Positions 50,455 through 59,300 of a stretch of 64,000 bases of DNA are shown here, piece by piece. The DNA comes from Flavobacterium sp. BFFFF2 (lineage in GTDB: Bacteria; Bacteroidota; Bacteroidia; Flavobacteriales; Flavobacteriaceae). Location: assembly GCA_002256385.1 (NCBI GenBank), contig NKJD01000006.1, positions 32,866 through 96,865 of the forward strand, in the 5' to 3' direction. A program made the translations under genes and the position numbers. The notes below the pieces were generated by a model. That model worked only from the letters and a program-made list of their open reading frames with translations, had not been told where the DNA came from and did no database searches. The first letter of the stretch is position 1; every line of letters begins with the position of its first letter.

Positions 50455-51309
50455 ATGACTAGATTGCGCATAGTCGGAGTTCCCGAACATTTTAACACCC
50501 CTTGGTACGACGCCATTAAACAAAATCATTTTACCCAAAATGGCATTGATTTGCAATGGTCTGATGTGCCAGAAGGGACGGGTAGAATTTGCCAAATGCT
50601 GCGTGATGGTTCCACAGACGTGGCCGTTTTACTTACCGAAGGTATTGTCCGAGATATTGCATTAGGCAATCCAGCTAAGATTGTGCAGGTATATGTTCAA
50701 AGCCCACTATTATGGGGGATCCATGTGGCGGCGAAATCCAATTACACGCAAATTGATCAGATAAAAAATGGACGTGCTGCCATTTCTCGATTTGGCTCTG
50801 GTTCGCATTTAATGACCTACGTGTTGGCCGAACAACAAGGCTGGCCTCTGGATCAACTGCATTTTGAATGTGTTCATACTTTAGAAGGGGCGAAGCAAGC
50901 ATTGCCTTTTGACGAGGCCGATTATTTTTTATGGGAACAATTTATGACCCAACCCGTTGTGGACGAAGGGATCTTCAGAAGGTTGGATATTTGTCCAACG
51001 CCTTGGCCTTCTTTTGTCATTGCAGTCCGAAACGATGTGCTGCAACAAAACCAAGAAGCCATTGACACCATGTTGCGTGTGATCAATGAGTATACCGCTG
51101 GTTTTAAAAACCAATTGAATGCGTTGCAATTATTGAAATCTACTTTTCCAAAACAACATAAAGTATTGGCTGAATGGTTAACCCATACAGCGTGGTCACA
51201 AGAAAAGCCAACCAAAGAAATGATTTCAATGGTGCAAGATTGGTTGCTAAAAATGGCCCTCATTCCCAAAAAAGTAGATGCACAACAGTTGGCTATTTTT
51301 GCAGAATAA
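50455..51309 (+). CDS. Periplasmic-binding-protein-like domain without a signal peptide (TauA/NMT1-like)
   Basis: A 284-residue protein with the type II binding fold of nitrate/sulfonate/taurine binding proteins: LRIVGVPEHFNTPWYDAIK, STDVAVLLTEGIVRDIALG, GRAAISRFGSGSHLMTYVLAEQQGW and DEADYFLWEQFMTQP. It starts almost directly with the first beta strand and has no signal peptide, so a cytoplasmic location is expected, unlike transport partners. No permease or ATPase adjoins. It could be a small-molecule sensor or an enzyme using this fold. It lies 21 bases after rluD and 12 before the transglutaminase-like gene. Confidence 0.85.
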   Translation: MTRLRIVGVPEHFNTPWYDAIKQNHFTQNGIDLQWSDVPEGTGRICQMLRDGSTDVAVLLTEGIVRDIALGNPAKIVQVYVQSPLLWGIHVAAKSNYTQIDQIKNGRAAISRFGSGSHLMTYVLAEQQGWPLDQLHFECVHTLEGAKQALPFDEADYFLWEQFMTQPVVDEGIFRRLDICPTPWPSFVIAVRNDVLQQNQEAIDTMLRVINEYTAGFKNQLNALQLLKSTFPKQHKVLAEWLTHTAWSQEKPTKEMISMVQDWLLKMALIPKKVDAQQLAIFAE

Positions 51310-51321
51310 CCAGTTCAATTC

Positions 51322-52254
51322 ATGGTATCGGAATCCAATCAGACAACTAAAAAGTGGCATCAGTACGTAACGGTTCCAAAGCCTTGGGATGAATTGATTT
51401 TATTGGTTATTTCCATATTATTGACGGTCCCCACTTTTTTAATTGTTCACCGAAACCTACCCGATTTCCAATGGCGGCTCTACGCCCAAGAAGTGGTCAC
51501 CGCGCTATTGATTATTTGTTTTTACTTGTATGTTTTACAGCGGTTTCGGAAAGTGGTGCTCATTTGTTTAATGCTTTATTTTCTAATCTTAATATATGGC
51601 ACGCTGCTAGGTGGTTATGGCTTTCGGCGGGTAACCAATGATTATGCCTCCTTGCTGTATTCATTAAACGACAGCCCTTTTCCGCAAGATGTTTTGCTCG
51701 ATCGGGTGATGCCATTCCCAAACAAATCGGAAGTGTTAGCGGCCATTGATTACCAGAATCCAGTGGTTCGCGATTTTGCAGTGATGGCTGCGCGTGAGTA
51801 TGGGCAAGATATAAAAGGATATGAATCGTTTTACCGCATTGTGCAATGCTTTGCCGTTTTTAAAAAAATCAATGCCAATTGGTTTTATGTGAGCGACCCA
51901 AAAGGACAAGAATATTTTGCATCAGCCAGCGAGTCGGTGCATTTGCTTTCGGGCGATTGTGACGACCATGCCATTTTGATGGCCGCCGCCACCCGTGCCA
52001 TTGGCGGAACCCCAAGGCTGATTCATACCAATGGACATTTGTACCCCGAATTGCTCATCGGAAATAAACACGATTTAGAAACCATCAATTTCCTGATAAA
52101 AACCAAATTATTTCCCATAGAATCAAAACATAAAAAAGTACACTATCACATTGATGAACGAGGTCAAATTTGGCTCAATTTAGATTATACTGCGCATTAT
52201 CCTGGCGGGCCATTTATGGAAAAACCCATTTTAGGAGAATTGTATATTCAGTGA
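51322..52254 (+). CDS. Membrane protein with a transglutaminase-like domain
   Basis: A 310-residue protein with about three hydrophobic segments in the first 100 residues (24-44, 58-75, 80-98) and a C-terminal transglutaminase-like domain carrying the Cys of LLSGDCDDHAILMAAATRAIG and a likely His in HLYPELLIG. The region before it is a helical FYRIVQCFAVFKKINANW segment typical of the family's start. The acceptor is unknown; proteins of this type in bacteria are often proteases or peptide-processing enzymes. It follows the binding-fold gene closely. Confidence 0.85.
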   Translation: MVSESNQTTKKWHQYVTVPKPWDELILLVISILLTVPTFLIVHRNLPDFQWRLYAQEVVTALLIICFYLYVLQRFRKVVLICLMLYFLILIYGTLLGGYGFRRVTNDYASLLYSLNDSPFPQDVLLDRVMPFPNKSEVLAAIDYQNPVVRDFAVMAAREYGQDIKGYESFYRIVQCFAVFKKINANWFYVSDPKGQEYFASASESVHLLSGDCDDHAILMAAATRAIGGTPRLIHTNGHLYPELLIGNKHDLETINFLIKTKLFPIESKHKKVHYHIDERGQIWLNLDYTAHYPGGPFMEKPILGELYIQ

Positions 52255-52327
52255 TTTTAAAATGATTAATTTTATGGTTAAAGTTATTAAAAAATAATTT
52301 TTACCTGTTTAAAAAAATAGTTGAATT

Positions 52328-52735
52328 ATGAATTTTCTATTAGACCAGCCAGTTACAGCCAATATCGAAACCACACTTTACAAAGTAACCATTCAATGGC
52401 GCAATGGCATTTTAATTGCCGATGAGCCTGCAACGGTAGGCGGTCAAGACTTGGGACCCGATCCGTACACGTTGTTTTTGTCTTCGTTGGCTGCTTGCAC
52501 ATTATCTACTTTGCGCATGTACATTGACCGAAAAGGGTGGGAGATCCCTTCCATTTCCATAAATTTAAACATGTATCAGACCGTTGATGGTACCGTAACC
52601 ACCCACATCGTCCGAAACCTGCAATTTGATCAGACCATCACGGAGGAACAAAAAGAGCGGTTGTTGCTAATCGCCAAAAAATGTCCCATTTCAAAAATAT
52701 TGGAAAATAATATAATCATAAATACCGCTATATAA
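52328..52735 (+). CDS. OsmC family peroxiredoxin-like protein
   Basis: A 135-residue OsmC/YhfA-type protein. Both family cysteines are present: LSSLAACTLSTLRMY and IAKKCPISKIL, which form the peroxidase pair in characterised members. DLGPDPYTLFLSSL precedes the first. It heads a three-gene unit: the GNAT gene starts immediately after its stop codon, and a YjdI protein follows. A role in organic hydroperoxide or thiol stress is inferred. Confidence 0.92.
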   Translation: MNFLLDQPVTANIETTLYKVTIQWRNGILIADEPATVGGQDLGPDPYTLFLSSLAACTLSTLRMYIDRKGWEIPSISINLNMYQTVDGTVTTHIVRNLQFDQTITEEQKERLLLIAKKCPISKILENNIIINTAI

Positions 52736-53014
52736 ATGGATATTTTGCATCAAGATGACTCAAAAAAAGGCATGTTTTACGTGGTTAAAGACGATAAAAC
52801 TTTAGCCGAGATGACGTATGTTTGGGCTGGAACCAATCAAATTATTATTGACCATACTGCGGTTGATTCATCCCTTTCAGGAAAAGGGGTGGGCAAACAA
52901 TTGGTGGTCAAAGCAGTTGACTTTGCCCGATCAAAAGGGATTAAAATCATCCCTTTATGCCCTTTTGCTAAAAGTGTTTTTCAAAAAATAACCGAATTTA
53001 ACGACGTACTTTAA
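52736..53014 (+). CDS. Short GNAT-fold N-acetyltransferase (YjdJ-like)
   Basis: A 92-residue minimal GNAT protein with the acetyl-CoA loop LSGKGVGKQLVVKAVDFARSKGIKIIPLCPFAKSVF. The PLCPFA segment and short length match the YjdJ group. It begins at the base after the OsmC stop and is followed 10 bases later by a YjdI-like gene; yjdI and yjdJ are also neighbours in E. coli, so the pair is conserved. Substrate unknown. Confidence 0.88.
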   Translation: MDILHQDDSKKGMFYVVKDDKTLAEMTYVWAGTNQIIIDHTAVDSSLSGKGVGKQLVVKAVDFARSKGIKIIPLCPFAKSVFQKITEFNDVL

Positions 53015-53024
53015 TTATTTTACC

Positions 53025-53243
53025 ATGGATAAAAACAACCTCACCAAAGAATACACAAACGGGGAAACCACCGTTGTCTGGCAATCGGGCAAATGCATAC
53101 ATTCAGCCAACTGTGTGCGCAATTTAAGCGCAGTGTTTAACCCAAAAGAACAGCCTTGGATCAAGATGGATCAAGCCTCCACTGCTGAAATAATAGCTAC
53201 TGTGGGCAAATGTCCTTCTGGGGCGTTAAGCATCAAGGAATAA
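53025..53243 (+). CDS. YjdI-like mono-cluster ferredoxin-type protein
   Basis: A 72-residue protein of the Fer4_19/YjdI type. Cysteines lie in WQSGKCIHSANCVRNL and VGKCPSGAL; only three are seen, so the cluster, if bound, must use another ligand or be of a smaller type. The start MDKNNLTKEYTNGETTVVW is typical. Last gene of the OsmC-GNAT-YjdI unit, ending before a strong terminator. Confidence 0.9.
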   Translation: MDKNNLTKEYTNGETTVVWQSGKCIHSANCVRNLSAVFNPKEQPWIKMDQASTAEIIATVGKCPSGALSIKE

Positions 53244-53299
53244 TAAGTATCTCCGCAGCTCATTGCACAATTGCTCGACTTTTGAATTGTTAGAAAAAA

Positions 53300-53328
53300 A
53301 AAATGGCTGCCTTTTGGGCAGCCATTTT
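53300..53328. terminator. Bidirectional terminator between convergent genes
   Basis: AAAATGGCTGCC and GGCAGCCATTTT pair perfectly over 12 bases around TTTTG, with an A run before and Ts after. It serves the rightward OsmC-GNAT-YjdI unit and the leftward giant gene. Confidence 0.9.
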
Positions 53329-53347
53329 CTATTTATGGAATAAATCC

Positions 53348-56300
53348 TTAGCGTTTGATTACACGCACTACGCGGTTTTCATCGGCTTGTTGAATAAATA
53401 CATTGTAAACACCCGCTGGCAATTCAGCACCAAAATTGGTTTGTGCTAAATCGGCTGGGTTGTACGAACCTTGAACTACTACTTTGCCTAACATATCGTA
53501 AACCAAGATAGAAACTGGCTCTGCTGATGGCGTGTCAAGTGCCAAAGTAAAGCTACCTTCAAATGGGTTTGGATAAGCATAAGCGGAGAAGTCGTTGTTG
53601 TAAACTACTTGTTGTTTGTGTGAACCAGTTGTTACCGTACATGGCGTGCCATAAGTTCCAGTTCCTGAGCTAAATATAGGCGCAACTTGTATGGTGTAAG
53701 TAGTTCCTGCAGAAGCACCGCCTGGCAACAACATCAAGTTGAAGTTGTTGGTTGAACGGGTAATGGTTGCAGAATTTGAAACACCCCAAGTTACCAAGAA
53801 ACTATAACCGGTTGCACCAGCTATTTGTCCACTGTACAAAGTAGTCCAGAATGATGACAATGAAACCCCACACTGACTTGGGTTAAGTGCAGTGGTTGGT
53901 GTTGCTTGCGCTGGCGTAGTAAAGGTACAAGCTGCACCATACGATTGTAAAGTCCCATTGTAAACTACGGCTACACGCACACTGTAAGTGGTGTTGTAAG
54001 CAGCACCACCTGAAAGTTGCATCAAGTTAAACGCGTTAGTTGACGCATCAAAAGTGCGGACATTGCTACCAACAGTTACTTCAAATCGGTATCCGCTGAT
54101 GTAATTTAACGAACCTGCGTAAATAGTGGTGTACAATGACGCAAGCGTTGAACCACAAGTTGGAGCTGCAATGGCTGTAACCGGTGCTGGAGTTGTTACC
54201 ACACATGCAGAACCAAATCCAGTCCAAGAACCATTTGCAAATGCATTTACCCGAACAGAATAAGATGTGCTATAAGCAGCTCCACTTGTTAATTGGGTTA
54301 AATTAAATGCACTGGTTGAACTTGTAACCGAAGAAGTTGCGTTTGTTGTATTGTTGGTTACTTCAAACTCATAACTAGTAGCTGTATCAACAGCAGTACA
54401 ATATAAACTGGTTTCAATACTTGCTAAAGTAGTTCCACACACAGAAGTAAGTAAACTAGTAGTAGGTATTTGACGAATGGTAACGGTACAACTAGCACCA
54501 TACTGATAAACTACGCCACTATAAATAGGCGCAACACGCACAGCATAAGCGGTACCATACGAAGCACCACCGCCATTTAAGTTTGACAAACTAAATGAGT
54601 TACTAGAAGAATCGTACGTACGAACGGTTGAACCGTTTGTTACTTGGAAACGATAGCCAGAAGCACCTGTAACAGGATTAGCAAACAATGGCGATGAAGG
54701 TTGTAAAATGGTTGCACCACAATAAGATGACTGAAGTGAGGTGGTTGGTGATGTTACGGTACAAGTGTTGCCATAATAACCTTGCCAAACACCTTGGAAT
54801 TTAATAGCTACGCGAACTGTGTAAAGCGCTGCAAATTTAACCCCAGAAATATACGACAGGTTGAAATAGTTGGTAGTACTATCGTAAGTAGCCGTAGTTG
54901 TTCCATCAGACACTTCAAAACGATATGCTTGCGCTACTGAAACAGCATCAGCATAAATTGGTGTAGTTAAAGAAGAAACAGTAGTACCACATTGGGCTGT
55001 TTGAACTTGTGTAGAACAAACCTCATCAATGCGACCATCGCAGTTGTCATCGATACCATTACCACAAATTTCAGTGGCACCAGGGTAAACAGCACTTCTT
55101 GTATCGTCACAATCGGTGTTATTGGCTACATAGCCCGATGGCGTTCCAAAACAAGAAACTTGCGTGGTTGTAGCGTCACCATACGTATCAAAATCATTGT
55201 CTCTGTAGTACGTTACATTGGCGTTAACACCAACATAAGAAGAACCTGAAAGTCCACCAGTAGCCACTGCCAAACCGTAAGCATCTGTCACCGATGACAA
55301 AGTATAAGTAGTGGAGGTAGTTGGAGAAACAGCAAAAGGATACGTGCTCGTATAATTAGTAACTGGCGCTATAGTTGTAGTGCCGTTTGATAATACTACG
55401 GTATATGGAGCCGTTCCACCTGTAATATTCACCGCAAGGTTCGTTGATGATCCATTACAAATGGTGTTAGTACCACTTAATGCTGCAGCAGTTGGCGCGG
55501 TAACTACCAAGCCATAAATAGTGAAATCGTCTAAACGGAAAGTACCCGTTGCAGAGGCAGTACCTCCAGCTAAGTCGGCACGTTGTGTACCATAAGGATA
55601 TACTCTAAAAGTAACGGTTCCAGCAATTGGGGTTGTAAAATCGGTAAAATCCCAGTTTGCAACTGCCAATGTAGTGGTTGTTAATGGCGCAGCACCCCAC
55701 GATGTAGATGTTGCGAAGTTGTCAGTGCTGTAACGTACTTCTACTTGGTTTGGCGCTGTGTTACTTCCACTGCGACCAAAAGAAATAGATGAAATACGCA
55801 TCGCATAACCAGCAGCAGCAGCAGCTGAAAACTCAATGTATGACGTATTGCTCACAGTACCGGTGTTGTTTAATGTGGTTGAATTCATTAAATTGGCAGT
55901 AGTTGAGCAAGTGATGGTGCTTCTAGAAGCAGCAGCTCCCGTTACATTGGTTGCGGCAACGGGTGTGTTTCCTTGCGTTGGGCATGCCGCAGTACCAGTA
56001 AATTGGTTCAAGTACAAAGCTCTTGCAACGGTTAATACTTGTGTGGCAGAAGTGAAAGAGTAATTTTGACTTTCCGCTTGAACAGCTGTAATGGTTGTAG
56101 TTCCGATACCTTCAATATGAATTAATCCACCAGTAGCAATAGAAGCAACGCTTGTATCTGAACTGGTAAAATAGATCGCATTAGTAGCCGAAGTGGCTGA
56201 GGTTGCAGTTGGTGCAAAATCAGGATCTAATAAGGTTTTTGTAGTAAAGGCTGTAAAACTGATAGTCTGTGATGCCTTTACAATGTCACCTGTAATGGTT

Positions 56301-59300
56301 GGCTGTTGCAAAGTATATTTACCTGCATTGGCCCCACCTAAAGTAAATGAAGTTGTAATGGCAATGCCAGTTGCAGCATTGACATCATTGTAAATACCAC
56401 CTCCTGAAAGAGTCACTACATCTGAACCAACAATTCCTGACAAAGAAGCTCCAGTAATGTTAGCAATATTGGTACCGTCATATGCTTTGATCGCAACTGT
56501 AGCACCTGTAACTGTCAATTGTTTTTTGTTTACAGTTAAGATCTGAGTCACGTTAGCAGCTGGATTGTATTGTGCATTTCCAGATTGGAAAGAGGTAATG
56601 GTAGAAGTACCAGGACCAACAATCGTTACAGTGTTTCCGTTGATTGTAGCCACCGAAGTGTTTGAGCTGATGTAAGAAATAGCCAAACCTGAAGTAGAAG
56701 TAGCTCCTAAGTTAAAAGTGTCATCACCATAACTCACAGCCGACAATGCATCAAAAGTAATGGTTTGGTCTGTTTTCGAACTATCAATTACGTTTAACGG
56801 TTGCGTAACATCAGAAGCAGCAAAATAATTGTCATTACCCGCTTGTGAAGCAGTAATTACAGTAGTTCCAGTACCAACTAAGGTAACAGTTGAGCCAACA
56901 ATAGTAGCCACATCCGTATTTGAACTGGTATAAGTAATGGTGTTAACTGCAGAAGTAGCAGAAGTAGCTGCTAAATTGAAAGTAGTTACTTGGCTAATGT
57001 CTTTGGTTGAAATAGTACCGAAAGTAATAGACTGATTCGCTTTAGCAATTGAAATAGCTAATGTTTTTGTACTATCGCTTCCAGCTGAATTTGAAGATGT
57101 AAGTGTCACATTAAAATCGCCCGCTACTGTTGGCGTACCTGAAATAACACCAGTCGTGGCGTTAATGGTTAAACCTGCTGGTAAGCCTGTTGCACCGAAG
57201 ATATCTGGGGCATTATCTGCAGTAACCGTATATGAAGTAAAAGATGCATCAACAGTGCCGGTTGCAGTAAGCGTTGAATTGGTTACCACTGGTGCAATCA
57301 ATTTTGGTGCAAATGCCAAACCTCTGTAAACACTTCCTGAAGCTACCGTTTTCAGAGTTGAAATGGTACCTGTCATGGTCGCATTGTAAGCGGCTGTGTC
57401 TGTTAATTTGATAATCGTAGTTGAAGTGGTAGCATATACATCTACATTGCTGCCATTTACTTGTGCTACAATACCAATAATTCCAGCTGTATGTGTTACA
57501 GAACCACGAGCTGTCCAAGTATCTCCACCGTCGGTTGAAGAAAATTTATAAATACCGGCATTTGTTCCGTATGCTACATAACAGTTCCAATTTGAACCAC
57601 CTCTATTTACCATATAAAACCCGTAAGGATCTGGCGATGGCGTGGTACCTGTCATGGCAGCAGTTGACGAAGAAACAGTGCTTGTTGGCAAACTTGTACC
57701 AGGTATCCGGTAAATACCAGTTGGACTAGACCCTGTACCATAGTACAATTTATTATTATAGATACCTACTGATCTTAAGTTAGTTGTACCTGTAAAAGCA
57801 AAAGCTGGTGTTACAGCAGTCGTATTACCCGCATGTTGAATATACCCGACACCACTTGTACTTCCAGAAGTATAATAGGCTTTTCCATTGGCCGTCGCAA
57901 CTGAACGTAGCACAGTATGTGTCGCTGAACTAAATGAAGTAGTAGCTACATTTCCTTTGTAATCGACACGGGCAATAACACGGTTACCACCAGCAGTTCC
58001 GCCAGCAGCTACATCGTATCCACCAAAGGTCAAATACTGTCCATCAGCAGAAAGCAACAATTGGCCTTCTGTAGCAGAACCGCCACTGATCGTAACACGG
58101 TTGATGTTTCCTGAGGTAGTAACTGGCAATGTATAAGTAGTTCCAGTTGCGCCAGAAGTTGAATATTCATCAAAGCTAATAGCTGCCGTAGTTGTCGAGG
58201 TTGAAGCTACACGAGCAACCACCAAACGACCGTCAGTGTAAGGAGCAGCAGTTACCGTTAAAGTTTGATTAACAGAAGTAGCTGCATTATAATTGGTGTC
58301 ACCAGCCTGCGAAGCTGTGATGGTAGAAGTACCAGCCCCAACAATCGTAATGTTTGAACCTGAAACGGTTGCAACGGCAGTATTTGAGCTCACATAAGTA
58401 ACTGTTAAACCAGAAGAAGCAGTAGCACCTGGGTTAAAGGCTGCATCCGAAGTATTTTTGGAAGCTATAGCATTAAAAGTAATTGTTTGATTTCCTTTAG
58501 TAACTGTACCAGTTAAAGCTGTTGGTTGTAAAACAGCATAGTTCGTTGCATCAGCACCAGCTATATCATAGCCACTCACAGTTACCGCTTTATCAGTTCC
58601 TACAGCAGCCGTAGTAAAGACCGCAACAGGTGTACCAGCGACAGTTACTGTATCACCAGAAACAATGCCATTTAAAACAGCCGTACCTTGAATGGTAGCT
58701 GCGGTAGTTCCGTCATAGCTTTTAGAAGCAATACTAATACCGCTAATCGTTAAAGGAGCTGCAGTAATAGATCCAGTAACTGTTGGCAATGAACTGTTAT
58801 TAATTGAATAGTTTCCAGCATCGGCACCACTTAAGCTTAATGAGTAAGAAACAGCTAAACTACTTCCGACTGCTGTTTGAGAGAAAGTTCCTGACCCAGA
58901 AACTGTTACTACATCAGGAGAAATAACACCAGTAAGTGACGTACCTGTAATAGTAACGTTTGCATTTCCGTCATACACTTTAGTAGCGGTCATTGAAGAG
59001 GGCGTAAGTGTCTTTTTGTTGATCAATGCACTTAAACCAGTTGGTTGTGTTGTGAAAGAATAGTTAGCTGCTTTTGTCCCTGTAAGGCTAATTGAAGCAG
59101 TTACGCCGATAGCACTCGTTGAAGCATTTACACTAGCAAAAGAACCAGAACCTACAAATGACACATCGTCTGAACCAACCACACCAGTTAATGTACCAGT
59201 AATGGTTGCGGCGTTTGTGCGGTCATATTCTTTAGCTTGTGCAGTTGCCCCATTTAACGTAAGTGATTTTGCATTTACCGTTAAATTCTGAGTAACATTC

